Below, in pieces: positions 46,266-57,117 of a stretch of 64,000 nucleotides of DNA. Position 1 is the first letter of the stretch, and the number at the start of each line of letters is the position of its first letter. The position numbers were made by a program, and so were the translations under genes. Under the pieces are notes generated by a model. It was given only the letters and a program-made list of their open reading frames with translations, made no database searches and was not told where the DNA came from. The stretch is taken from the NCBI GenBank assembly GCA_020002185.1, contig CM034532.1:51444702-51508701 (forward strand), given 5' to 3'. Origin of the DNA: Paraescarpia echinospica. Its lineage: Eukaryota > Annelida > Polychaeta > Sabellida > Siboglinidae.

Positions 46266-46294
46266 TGCCGGGCAGAAACTGTTTCTGCCCGGCA
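46266..46294. other. Perfect hairpin, 13-bp stem, 3-nt loop
   Basis: TGCCGGGCAGAAA, loop CTG, then the exact reverse complement. It is GC-rich in an AT-rich setting. Confidence 0.85.
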
Positions 46295-46336
46295 GTAACA
46301 GCAACAATAAAAAATACATGCCATTGATAGGCAAAC

Positions 46337-46507
46337 ATGTTCTTTTTATAGACAATTTCAGTTTCTTTCTGTACCTGTCTATGTATGATAACCATTTGTC
46401 CGCCCTGCTCACAATAAACATCACATGAACGATAAAAGGAAGATCACTGCCACTTAACTTGTGGATTATTATTATAAAACTGCTCTGCTACTGCTTGGTG
46501 GACAGTA
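46337..46507. repeat. 165-bp local duplication, second copy
   Basis: Second copy of the block at 45676-45845; it carries AATAAACATCACATGAACGA where the first copy has the shorter ATGAATGA. Confidence 0.9.
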
Positions 46508-47817
46508 AGCTGCAACTGTCTTTGAGTTTGTTTACATTTTGACAAACTACAATTACATAGCACTAATTTTTGAATGAATCACATTTTGAGAATGCATGTC
46601 ATTGTTTGCAGTGTAACATTTGTATGCTTCATTTTCTGCTGCTACAAGTTGCATTCATCTGAAAGATTATTCAATTACCTATCCAATGATAATACATATG
46701 TTGTGGTGTTGGATATATAGCTTTGGTATATTGTAGACGAGGGTTGTGATAGGAAACTATTGGACATTGCGACAGTGCAGAGAGACAGTACGAGATGTGT
46801 CACTCAGTATATGAAGTGTGACTTTCAGATACTTCATTTTGTAGTACTATGGATTATGATGGGCCTCTCCATTAACTCCCTATATATTTGTAAGTTAGGT
46901 GAGTAACACCTTCGAAGTTCTGACAGCAGGACACCGCCTTCTGTGAAGTCGAGACAAAAGTTCTACAAAGGCTTCAATTTCAAAGGGTCTATCACCGTCC
47001 AGCTGACCCATTTTGTATTTTTTCAAAAACTTTTCAGTAACTTTTTCTTTAATTTTTTATAGACATTTCATGTGGTAGTGCCACTATACACAATAAATCT
47101 GTATTTGATTGATTCATTCTAAGGGCACCAAAGGTCCCCTAAAATGCTAAATTTGCTAACTAAAATTAATTGTCTACCTCAGAGTAGCTATATTTATAAT
47201 TTATAACTTGTTGTGTATTACACCCAGCTGTGGAGCTAAGATTCTCTGCCTGCTATTGTTTGATGGAAACTGTGACTAATCTGTAATTGGTCACTGGCAG
47301 AAGCTTGTGTCAACAGAAAGCATTAAGCCACTAGACCCCTGTTAAACTGGACAGTTGCGTGTAGGTTTTAAACTGTGTCAAACAGTGAGTCTACCTTTTG
47401 CTCTCAAATAATCTGTCCTCTTAGTTTTACACATAAAGACATAATCTGGCATAACTTGATAAGTCTTTGTAGCAGCACATTTGTATTTCCAGTGTATCAT
47501 TGCAACATAACATACATATTACATTTGAATGTTGTGCATGTAATATTTCCATGCAATCCATTTGCATATATAATTTCAACAGCCGTTTTCTTCATTTTAA
47601 CTTTTTGACCCCTACCATGTTCAATGCTCCATAACTTCGCCAATTTTTGTAGCAGTCATATAATTTTTGAAACCGTGTAAAGCACCCTACCAAACCTTTA
47701 CAAGGATGTAAGAAAACAATGTTACAATTTTTCCGACTTTTCACTCATTTGGTCAGCCGGGGTCACATATAGACGTATTAGTCCAAAGGACTTTAGGGCC
47801 ACTTGGCCCATTTTGTT

Positions 47818-48214
47818 GTTTATGTTTTCACGAAGTAATATAAACAAAATCATTTTATAGTATAACGCACTGTTTGTAAATAATTTATATTTTTGTAGTA
47901 ACTATTTATTTGCCACAAAAATTAAAATATGGTTATTATACAACGATGTTTCTAAATTTTATTTATCCAAACAAATATAATGTAATGGATATATAATTTA
48001 TTAATTGTAAATATATTGTACGGTAATATATTGTAATTATATATGTGAAAACAGATTGAGATCTGTCTGGATAAATACAATTTAGAAACATCGTTATATA
48101 TAATGACCATATTTTAATTTTTGTGGCGAATAAATATTTAAAAAAAAAATATTTACAAACAGCGCATTATAGTATAAAATGATTTTGTTTATATTACTTC
48201 GTGAAAACATAAAC
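47818..48214. repeat. Central palindrome of the inverted-repeat element
   Basis: Inner arms 47818-47969 and 48068-48214 (GTTTATGTTTTCACGAAGTA... and its reverse complement) are about 150 bp with few differences, around a 98-bp AT-rich centre. It is continuous with the outer right arm (48215-48786) and, once the 3.2-kb insertion is removed, with the outer left arm. A second copy lies at 61545-61914. Confidence 0.9.
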
Positions 48215-48221
48215 AAAAAAG

Positions 48222-48786
48222 TGTAAATAAAATCAAAGGTTTGCATGCTGTCAGGATTGAACCGGCGTCGCCCGATTGTAAAATAGATGACAAGTAACCA
48301 ACGCACCTATCCACTGAGCTAGCGGGACCAACGGAAGCTCTTTGTCTGATTCACGTTGTTATGATCAATTGTACAACTCCTTCATATATCGATATTCTAG
48401 TAATATTATGAGATTATACACGTTACTTTATGTAGCTGGATACAATATATGTTTGCTATGTATGTTTATTGGTGTAGATCATCTTCCGTTGTTTGCAATC
48501 GATATAATTATTCTGAAAACGAGCCCAACTGGCCCCAAGCTCGGCGAAACCTAGTCGACTTGTAGGCCCATTCGCATTCGTTGTTTTGAATAAAATTCGA
48601 TTCATGTGGAACCGTAAGATAAATGTTTGTTCCTCTATGATGACTAAGTGTTTGTATTACGTTGGAATATTGCACAATAACTCATTCTGACACTCGTTTC
48701 GACCCAAAAGCTATCCTTGTAAACATGGTCTGAATGCATGGAAAGAGTCGGCCTGATGCGAGTGTGTGTCATAAGTGACGTCACGA
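48222..48786 (-). mobile_element. Long inverted-repeat element, right arm (outer part)
   Basis: Reverse-complement partner of 44048-44604. It is uninterrupted and carries the tRNA-like block at 48243-48329. A 12-bp insertion (ACTGGCCCCAAG near 48530) separates it from its duplicate at 61915-62470. Homology to the left arm stops near 48787. The stretch 48787-49300 holds no recognisable gene. Confidence 0.85.
48243..48329 (-). ncRNA. tRNA-like Pol III promoter block, copy 2
   Basis: Minus-strand GGTCCCGCTAGCTCAGTGGA with the same A and B boxes as copy 1 and GGTTCAATCC unchanged. In the element the two blocks point toward the centre of the palindrome from each side. Confidence 0.75.
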
Positions 48787-49303
48787 TACCACGTGATCGC
48801 CTAGCTCATTAAAATTTTATTTTCCGTGGGAATCGCTTCACAGACGGGCTTAAAATCGAATTTATGCTACAAATGTATTTTTCTGTATTTGTTTAATGTT
48901 GTCAACTGTTACATACAATGTTAAACTTTGTGTACACGTGGAAAAATGATTTTAGCTAATGCCTTATTTTTATTTCCTTTAAATATCGCGTGTTTTATTA
49001 ACTGATTTTGACAATGTTATTGAAATATAAAGCGTGATCTATTCCCACGTATGAAATCAACCATAACGTGGCGCCACCTACCGGAGTTTACAGTGGAATT
49101 AATGAATACACGCAAAAACGAGTAACATTTTGATCGATAACAGACATTAAATTTAATTGTTTGATCACGTGACGAATGTATATGTGTAGAATAGATTTTG
49201 TAGATATATGGTGTGAAGTTTGGTGACTATAGGTGACCGTTATCATGGTTTTTTTTGAGGTGCGGGCCTAAACTGCAAAAGTACGTACGATTTCCCATCG
49301 CAA

Positions 49304-49621
49304 ATGGCAACCATGTGGCATGTTAACGTTTTGTCAGATTATACGAAAACTGTACCTGACAGAATTCTAAAATTCATTCACAGCCACTGCTATCATGTCA
49401 TTGATATACTGAAGAAATGTTGTCAAAATCACAGCTCTTTTAAAATGCGTGCATGTACGGTGCGCATCGATATTGACCAAAATAATCACTTTTTCAGCAC
49501 CCACGTGTGCTATGTGGAAGAAAATGGCAAAAAATCATCCCGCCAACTACACTCTTCCAAATATGCGTCATTTCATTTCCAATACATTCTACCACAGGAC
49601 CTGTTGATACGCCTGGTTTAG
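49304..49621 (+). CDS. Open frame of unknown nature, 105 codons
   Basis: MATMWHVNVLSDYTKTVPDR ... LRLV-type open frame with no low complexity and a reasonable amino-acid mix, including HSHCYHVIDILKKCC and ACTVRIDIDQNNHFF. It is repeated at 62998-63315 with one amino-acid change (I/N), but the surrounding non-coding DNA is equally similar, so conservation gives no support for function. An overlapping frame continues as HSVHMKKGLKFKISPF up to 49695, which could be a frameshifted continuation. I do not recognise a family. It may be an exon or a piece of a mobile element. Confidence 0.3.
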   Translation: MATMWHVNVLSDYTKTVPDRILKFIHSHCYHVIDILKKCCQNHSSFKMRACTVRIDIDQNNHFFSTHVCYVEENGKKSSRQLHSSKYASFHFQYILPQDLLIRLV

Positions 49622-49865
49622 TGCACTCGGTTCACATGAAAAAGGGTCTCAAATTTAAAATATCACCATTTACAGGGGACTATGATTTATTTTAACAGAA
49701 CAGGAAGTTTAACAGTGGTTTCAACACTAATAGAAATGGTGATTATGGATAAACATATCGAATTTAGCCTGTTAGTGTTACTAAAGATACATGCAAATCA
49801 TGCAGACTGCTTTAAAAAATAATGAATCCGTACACCTAATAATTTGCTATCAACTTCAGAAGTCA

Positions 49866-49959
49866 GGTGCCACCATCCTCACAAGCCAGGGGTCATTGCG
49901 CTGCGCTACACTGGCTGACCAGCTGCAGCGACCCCTGGCGCGCGAGGATGGGTGCCACC
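49866..49959. other. GC-rich imperfect hairpin, about 29-bp arms
   Basis: GGTGCCACCATCCTCACAAG / CCAGGGGTC pairs with GACCCCTGGCGCGCGAGGAT / GGGTGCCACC, with a few mismatches, around a 33-nt loop that is itself partly self-complementary. It directly precedes the long (CA)n run. Copy at 63560-63651. Confidence 0.75.
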
Positions 49960-49969
49960 CCTGCTGGTC

Positions 49970-50179
<210 letters not shown>

Positions 50180-50447
50180 AGCCAGTAGGCCTACTGTATG
50201 AATTTCTCTTTTACCAATTCCTTTTATTGACCCACACTGCCCACGACTGCTTGCACAGATAAACTTCTGGCGTACCTTTTGAGATTGCTCAACATGTTAG
50301 AAAAGCATACAATGTCAGCTTGTAAAGTTTGGACCCCTTGTGGGCTGCGTGCGTCTTGGGGTCCGACCTCACAGGAGAAGGTGTGTGTGGTGTGAGTTTA
50401 GTTTGCGCTCGCCAGAATCGGATTTAATGTACACCCCCGATTCTAGG

Positions 50448-51394
50448 TGTCTGTATAATTAGTCGAGAATTGGAAACGCTAGATTCCAGTTTCATACCGA
50501 ATTTATTCACGGATATTATAGAACACATAACGTACACATCGTCGATATAATGTAACTTCTGCCTTAACTCCTCAGCTAAGTAAAATCAAGACTCTGGATT
50601 TGGCCGTACTACATTCCCGCTTCCTCCAGAGCCTCTACGTTTAAAATGTAAAAAGTCTGCCGGTAATTTTAAGAGAAACAAGTATGGGCAACAGTCCCAT
50701 ATTAAAGTTGTAATTTAGATTCTAATGAAATGCCAGAGACATCTTCGACCGTCCCTGTGGAGAGTTTCGCCACCCCCTCTCCTCTCTCTCTCTCCCAGAT
50801 TCTCTCATCAACCTCCCTTTTAAAACCCTACTTTATTTCCCGGCAAACCTTCTTCACGCATGCGTGTTTATGCATGCGTAGACCACTGCACATGCGTACT
50901 TCACTTATTAAGGCTTCCGTCTCTGCAAGGACGTCAGTATAACCTAACCACGTTCTGCCTGTCAATCCGGCAGGATGAGCGTTTTCTTTCAATCTACAGA
51001 ATGTGAATTATAGTGAACCCTCTATTGAATTTCTTTGTTTCACACTGCAACTTCCACAAAGCAAAATAAATGATAATCGATCCCTGGTAGAGAATACCGG
51101 CTGAATTAATGTTACACACCTGCAAGCTGCAAAACATCGTGCATACCTTGCTTATACAATTCTGGATTAATGTTGCCCCGCCCCTGATTTATGTTACCGG
51201 GGCGCCGAGCTGTGTCAACACAGCTCTTATACAATTTACACATTTCCAATTATCCAGTGCAATCCGAATCTCGGCTGCGTCCACTCTGTTTAGAACTGGC
51301 TAACTTATTTCTAACGATTCTGTTTACACACTGCGTATTGTCCAGCTAATTTATATGATGCAGGTTGTTTCTTACAAGCTGTTATATCGAAGTT
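50448..51394. other. No identifiable gene; small hairpin at 51207-51226
   Basis: Unique-looking DNA. GAGCTGTGTCAACACAGCTC at 51207-51226 is a perfect 9-bp stem with a 2-nt loop. The frame at 50730-50942 is low-complexity (CTCTCTC). Confidence 0.5.
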
Positions 51395-52530
51395 ATCGTG
51401 GTCGTTGAAGCGGGATTCCTTCAAACATGACGTCATCGTCCGATGCTGTTTCGTAGATATCACTTGGGCTGCCGGTATCGAAGTTACGTCGGATAGTAGC
51501 GACTTTATCCATATAAAAGTCACCGAAAGTAGTCGCTAACTGTTCGGCCGATTCATTGATTGGTAAGATTATGTGTCCCGTGTACGTTACACATCAAATA
51601 TCACGTTAATTTGAAAAGATGGTTCTGATCCTTGCCGCAGTCTCTGATCTTTGCTGAAAAGAACGTTTTCTTCGCACTGATCACCAGTTTGTTAAATACG
51701 TTGCATTGCTCCCTGAACAGCTACCGATGAACGATGAGTTTGGTTCGCCGCCATACCCTCTCTGCGCGCGTGTTTGGCGTGTCTCAGTTCATCTGAATAC
51801 CATTGCGCGTTTGGTCTCAGTGTTATCAACTTGTGTGTTGGTCGACAACCTCTTCAATTCCCGTAACATAGGCGTGTACAAGTTCATTTACCGGCTTATC
51901 AGTGTTATTCAAAATTGGAGTTAAATCCTTGCTAAATTCCGGAACACAAATGTCCCGAAGCTTCCTCAAAATGACCAGCTGGCGAACGCTGTTTGGCTTC
52001 GTTAAGTTCATTCTAAAACACACAGCCAGGTTTTCGCCGAAATGGTTACCCTTTGTGTCACCAAAACATGGCTCAGAAAATGTTGGCATCCCGATCAACA
52101 AGGTACTAATGTCCCGGGTAATGACAACGTCCAAGGTATGGCCCATCTTGTGTGTGGGTCCCTCCACGTGTTGTACCAATCCGTGAGCTTCCAACGTGCC
52201 ATTGAAGCGCGCACCGCATCCGCATCGTTAATGTTGTCAAGGTGGGAATTTAGATCACCTGTTATGATTACATCGTTGGTTATAACAGCAAGGCGGTCCA
52301 AGTACAAACACCACTCGTCAAAAAACACACTGTTCTTAAAACCGTATCGATTAGAGGGAGGCGGGCGGTAAACGATGAGTCCATAAAATTATGTTCGAAA
52401 TGTGTCCAAGCCTAAAGCTTTGCAGCCACTTCGTGAACTTGCATGGTCCTGTTGCCGTATCGCACGCATTGTAGAACTTGTATAGTGCACAAGTCGAAGT
52501 CATCGTGACCGTTTACTGCAACAACAATAA
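51395..52530 (-). mobile_element. L2/CR1-like LINE endonuclease block, second copy
   Basis: Minus-strand frames 52095-52328 (FFDEWCLYLDRLAVITNDVI, ITGDLNSHLDNINDAD) and 51826-52194 (HGLVQHVEGPTHKMGHTLDV, VITRDISTLLIG) match the element at 42600-43625 with perhaps 10% differences. This copy keeps the linker FGDFYMDKVATIRRNFDTGS near 51470-51520 that is deleted in the first copy, but has lost everything after it (RT and C-terminus). One frameshift near 52210 and several stops make it dead. Confidence 0.9.
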
Positions 52531-52589
52531 AGCGATGTAATATTATTTAATAATTAATAACACTAATAAGAAGAAAACAAAGACGAAGA

Positions 52590-52957
52590 AAGCATCTGTA
52601 GTTAAACGATCTCCTCGTTTCTCTGTACCACTTTTGAAGTCTTTGCATTGGATTCCTGTAAGATATCATGTAATATTTAAGATCTGTATCATTACAAACC
52701 AGGCGCTGTCCAGTAAGCATCCGTCTTATTTGCATTCACTGTTTATTCCTGTAAGAAAACCTATCCAGCTTCGATCATCTAGTTCTGACCTACTTTTTGT
52801 TAGTAGAGTCAACACTAACATTGGAACTAGAGCTTTTTCTATTGCTACACCAACTCTTTGGAATATGCTCCGTCTTAATGTTAGATCAGTTGAACATATT
52901 ACAAAATTCTGTCGTCATTTAAAAACTTATCTTTACAGCCTTGCTTATCCACTATAG
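52590..52957 (+). mobile_element. LINE C-terminal fragment, long copy
   Basis: SVVKRSPRFSVPLLKSLHWI, PVRYHVIFKICIITNQALSS, KHPSYLHSLFIPVRKP, then FSIATPTLWNMLRLNVRSVE and HITKFCRHLKTYLYSLAY before a stop at 52955. This is the complete C-terminal block of an L2/CR1-like ORF2. It is the full version of the fragment cut off at 43812. A 58-bp AT-rich segment (52532-52589) separates it from the antisense block here but not in the first copy. Confidence 0.88.
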
Positions 52958-53289
52958 TATGGAATACTGCTTATGGATTTTGAGATTGATCAGTCCTTTT
53001 GTTTTGATGCGCCTCTGAGCTTGGTTTGCAATGATTTAGGCGCAATAGCATTATTTTATTATTATTATATGTACTGCCGCGGAACTATTTCGAATTCGTA
53101 CGCCGCTGTTTGTCAAGTGGGAAAAATGACGTCATCGCCAATTGTTGATTCGCCAATCCGTAGCTACGCAGTGTGCAACTTCCTGTGCATGTCGCGGCAT
53201 TATAAGCATGCGCCAATTCTATGTTGCACATTAACGACAAGCGTCCATCCTTGCGCGCCATGGGACGCCGGTTGCGAATTACCATAACT

Positions 53290-53970
53290 GACATAGGCGG
53301 ATCCAGGGGAGGCCTGTGGGCACGTGCCCCCTACTCTTTTGGTCTCGCTATGCCTGCGCTATAGTGGGGTGCCCCATACATCTTTGGAATGTGCTCCCGT
53401 TAGGTTAGTCTCAAGGGGGTGCAATTGGAGGTTTTTCGCGAGCTTCCGAAATAATTGTGAATAAATGTTCAACAGCATCCCCCCATCGTAGTCCAAAGTC
53501 AAGATCCGACAGCGCGACGGCGGAGTGGCGACATCGCGACAGCGCTATAACTCGACAGCGGAGTCATGCTGAAGCCTCGGCTCAGCCTATCCAATATGAA
53601 TTTGGTTCAGTGGAGGTTTTATGGCGATCCTCAAGGGGGTACATTTGGAAGTTCTTCAAGACTACTCTCTATGCATCCGTCCCTGACTGGGTCACGTGCC
53701 CCACGGTCCCGAGCTCCCGGAGCGCCGATGAAAAAACCAAGGACCATAGCTCCCGGGGCTCATTGAAGTGAAAAAAAATTCCTTGACTCCGAGCTCATGG
53801 GGCGCCCCAGGCAAGTGAGTATACACTCATTCCAGGGTCCCAAGATCCAGGATAATCAGGTTAGAACAACGTTTATTCCTGGGCCCAGAGCTCCTTGTCT
53901 TTCGGTGGGGGCCTCACAATTCAAACTTGCCCCAGGGCCCCAATACATCTTAATCCGCCTCATAGTCCGT
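53290..53970. mobile_element. Degenerate hAT-like transposon remnants
   Basis: ATAGGCGGATCCAGGGGAGG at 53294 and, inverted, CCCCAGGGCCCCAATACATC with TTAATCCGCCTCATAG at 53930-53966 look like the two kinds of GC-rich termini seen in many hAT-like elements (AGGCGGAT is shared by both ends). CTCAAGGGGGTGCAATTGGA / AGG near 53411 and CTCAAGGGGGTACATTTGGA near 53631 form an internal direct repeat. No transposase is readable. It may be one element or two overlapping ones. Confidence 0.45.
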
Positions 53971-54454
53971 GGATATAATTTTCGCCTTTTGCGCTAATTT
54001 TTAAACTTGCATACTGTGTGAAACAAGTTTATAATGATGTTCAAGAAAGTGACATAGATGCGGGATGTTGATTCACTGGAAATTTATATTTAAAAGAAGG
54101 ATGATCTCCGAATGCAATTTGAAATGCAAGGACACTACAAAACCAGGCGGACTTTAATGTAGACTATATGTATACACGAAGAACGACATCGATAATTTTC
54201 ATACTTTGCTTAACCGCAACTTCGCTAACAGAAACGTACAGTATGCTAAGAAGCCGGGTGGTCAAGCGTGATCGTCTAGATAGTGTAATATCAATACATC
54301 CCTTGCAGAACGCACCGCATCGACGAAACGTATAAATAAAGGTGTCTCCATATACACTTTAAAGATATATTTTTCATTCTCAGACCATTGAAATGAATTA
54401 GTTGATTTATATAGCCTACATGAAGGAGCCTACGGGTGTCAGAACTTGATGAAT

Positions 54455-54600
54455 ACTGGGGGGCCCCGTCAATTGACAGGCCTGTTGCGTGGTTGGGGGA
54501 GGGGGTAGTGTCGGATACTATCACGGTGGCGAAGGAGGGGTAGTGTAGGATATTTTTTGCGGTGCCGATGGGGTAGTTTTTGGAGAGTTAATTGTTGCGG
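54455..54600. repeat. Short GC-rich tandem repeat, about 38-bp unit
   Basis: GGGGTAGTGTCGGATACTAT and GGGGTAGTGTAGGATATTTT, each followed by a GCGGTG/ACGGTGGCG block; two to three diverged units. From 53971 to 54454 nothing recognised. Confidence 0.55.
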
Positions 54601-54630
54601 TGCCGTGTCGTTTCTCATTCTTGGCGATTT

Positions 54631-54852
54631 CCCAGATAGCATTTCCAATTCGGGCCAATATTGGCCCAATGTATGTTACTATATTGGCCCAATGTTGGCA
54701 GCCAACATTGGGGTAAGATCGGGCCAATGTTGGTCTAACAATGGCAATTCCGATGCTTGGCCTATCAACATTGGCCCATGGTTGGCATTCCAAGCTATAG
54801 GCTGTCTTCTCTGCCAACATAGGCCCAATACGGAAATGTTATGGTATCTGGG
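54631..54852. mobile_element. MITE-like element built of TTGGCCCAA palindromes
   Basis: The ends are inverted: CCCAGATAGCATTTCC at the left and, reverse-complemented, CCCAGATACCATAACATTTC at the right. Inside, GGCCAATATTGGCCCAATG, CCAACATTGG and GGCCAATGTTGG make a chain of overlapping palindromes. About 222 bp. No convincing target duplication beyond one or two bases. From memory, elements of this look occur in many aquatic animal genomes. Confidence 0.75.
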
Positions 54853-55185
54853 ATGTGAATGTCGTGAACCTCCAACACCGGCGATATCACTGTGGATTAT
54901 CCATCGTCTTTCTTCTTTGCAGTGCATCCAGAGCTCGGATTCACCACTACCACCCAGCATTGATATAATCACCGGCCTGAAAGGATACACGGTGGAGCAT
55001 CAACGGTAAATTTCCAAATTCTCCTTTACGACGCCACCCAGCTGCCCGATGAAAATTCTGACTGCTGATCCCGGACAACCGGCTCGGAAGGTAGGACCGT
55101 GTCTTTGCAATTGTGAATATAGATACTTAACTAAAAACACAACGTTAGCTAAAACGACATAAATTCGAAAGACACCGTATACCTA

Positions 55186-55254
55186 CTTGTCTCACCCGCA
55201 CGCATGCACGTAGTCTCGCACTTACGCACGTAGGCTCGCACGTACGCACGCACG

Positions 55255-55328
<74 letters not shown>

Positions 55329-55388
55329 AAACACATACATACACGCAAACCCGCGCGCACCACGCACCACGCAACACGCACCACGCAC
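55186..55388. repeat. (ACGC)n / (CA)n microsatellite
   Basis: ACGC and GCACGTA tracts, then CA from about 55257 to 55326, then ACCACGC-type repeats to 55388. Confidence 0.95.
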
Positions 55389-55389
55389 G

Positions 55390-55490
55390 CAGTGTTTCCC
55401 CTGGTATATAACAAGCGAGGCGGGCCGCCTCGCCGTTTTTGTATGCCGCCTCGCCCAAAATATGCAAAAATTGCCGCCTCGTAGCTATGT
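55390..55490. mobile_element. hAT-like terminus (CAGTGTTTCCC)
   Basis: CAGTGTTTCCCCTGG followed by a palindromic GAGGCGGGCCGCCTCGCC block and further GCCGCCTCG repeats. CAGTGTTTCCC is the terminus of many hAT transposons. The opposite end was not found before 56740, so this is a fragment or the element is larger than expected. Confidence 0.5.
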
Positions 55491-56739
55491 CATACGCCCA
55501 TTTTTTTGTTCTTTCGCGATATATTCAGCGTCAGCGAGCGGCGCGAAATGACATCACAAAGTCACTTATATTCCTGCAAAATCACAGATTTGTAGCAACA
55601 TCGTTTACTCGTCTTAACGTCGCTCAGAGCAGTTAGGATTTAACTCCATTGGACAACGTGAAAGATATCACTTGTCAGTTGTCCAATCACGGAATATTCC
55701 TGCGGGATCCCCGGTGTCTCCAATGGTGACACCTTGCGGAGTTTCGACATACTAGAATTCTAGATATTTATGTAAAATGGCGCCCAAACGGTAACTTGCT
55801 TTTTGGTTTATGACGGTGGTGGGAGTGAAAACCTTGCAGGCGGATGGCACTACGTCACTTATCGGCACTTGTGTCGAATCCGGACTCTTTTGAAGCCCAA
55901 ATAAAAATCGTGCATCCTATTCACTAATCGGCATTTGTATCGAAACCGGACCCTGTTGTCAGTGTTGAAGCTCAAATAGCGACCCGGTTTGCGCTAGTCT
56001 GTGCCGCTGTGGCCGTGCGTTACCGCACAGCGCGCGTAAAATGAGAGATATACAGTACACAACAGCGTATGTTGATACAAACCGGGGCGCTATTTACGCC
56101 TCAAATGGACATAAGACGCAATATACTTCAAGGTAAATATGCCTAGGATAATGTTGAATGATGAAACTACACTGTATCTCACTGAGGTATCAAAGTTAAG
56201 CAAAACTCAAGTTATAACGGCGAAATCAAAGTGGGTCCCGATTCGATGCAAATGCCCACAAGTCTATTCAACTAATAACATGTTCTATGGAAGGAATGTG
56301 ATTCGTAAGATGTCTTTGTGCTAAATATATAATACATATTCCAACAAAGTTGTGCAAACAAACTTTTGGGAAAGTTGATTTGAGTGAAATACTTACGAAT
56401 ATAAACCACTGAAGTTCACATCTCATAAAAAATGCTTACTACCCAAAACTGTGCATACTGACGGGTTATCAATAACTTGGGTTAGACAATGATATGTTTG
56501 CACAGTAATTGGATATACTAAACAACTTATACTGTTTTATAAAAAGGACACAATTTGAGAAACTTTTTTGCGATTAATAGAAACATACTTTTGTGGCATT
56601 CCAGAAATGACTGTTTAATTAATTGTACAGAATTCTAGCAACAAATAAAATATAATCTTTTGAACATAAACCACCAATTTACTATAATATCATGATATTA
56701 AAATCATTTAAAGGTGATGATGAAAGAGTCTTCAAATGA
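55491..56739. other. No identifiable gene
   Basis: Weak direct repetition of ATCGGCATTTGTATCGAAAC / CGGACCC with ATCGGCACTTGTGTCGAATC / CGGACTC (55859 and 55928). Otherwise nothing recognised. Confidence 0.45.
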
Positions 56740-56855
56740 TACTACTGGATGCTTCCCGGAGAAGTTGAGATGGTGTTCGACTGAACAGGTCTGCCAGGGG
56801 GTAAAGTGTAAAGCGCTTTCAGCAGTCCTGCGCTATATAGGAACTTACCTTTTAC
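56740..56855 (-). repeat. Dispersed 3'-end module, copy D
   Basis: On the minus strand: CCTATATAGCGCAGGACTGC, TGAAAGCGCTTTACACTTTA, CCCCCTGGCAGACCTGTTCA, GTCGAACACCATCTCAACTT, CTCCGGGAAGC. This matches copy B and the first half of copy C closely. Confidence 0.8.
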
Positions 56856-57117
56856 TGACTCTGTCAGTGAGGTAACAAGGCCTAGGGTTAGTCCAAGAAA
56901 AACATAATCATAACCAAGTACCAGTGGTCAAGTGGAAACCACACCTGTACTGAGTACCAGTGGTAAAATGGAAACCACACCTCATGATTACTGGCTTTTA
57001 TCAATCATGATTACTACATTTACAAGTAGTGTCTTGTTGTTTTATATCTTCCCCTCTATATTTAATAGTAAAGGTTAAAACGTACCTCAGAATGCACCAT
57101 TTTAAAGCTAGTTTAAA

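Larger units (their letters stand above)
44605..47817. mobile_element. 3.2-kb non-coding insertion in the left arm
   Basis: Begins AGTCCTTTGGCGGAAGGTCC, AAGGGACTATTGCC, CTCTGCGTCCGCCGTCCGCC. It ends near AGTCCAAAGGACTTTAGGGC then CACTTGGCCCATTTT. AGTCCTTTGG at 44605 recurs inverted at about 47781-47792, so the ends are partly inverted. No open frame above noise. A block of about 370 bp (44829-45200) is repeated in diverged form at 47008-47390 (TTCAGCAACTTTTT, AATCTGTATTTGATTGA, TAATTGGTCAC, CCCCTGTTA). The CTCTGCGTCCGCC-type start is, from memory, a widespread mollusc repeat family. Class unknown. Confidence 0.6.

Noticed and set aside
50730..50942. 70-codon frame rich in Ser and Leu
   Set aside because: Driven by a CTCTCTCTC low-complexity tract.
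53085..53294. Minus frame of 69 codons near TGACGTCA at 53127
   Set aside because: No motif, no repeat structure, no splice context.
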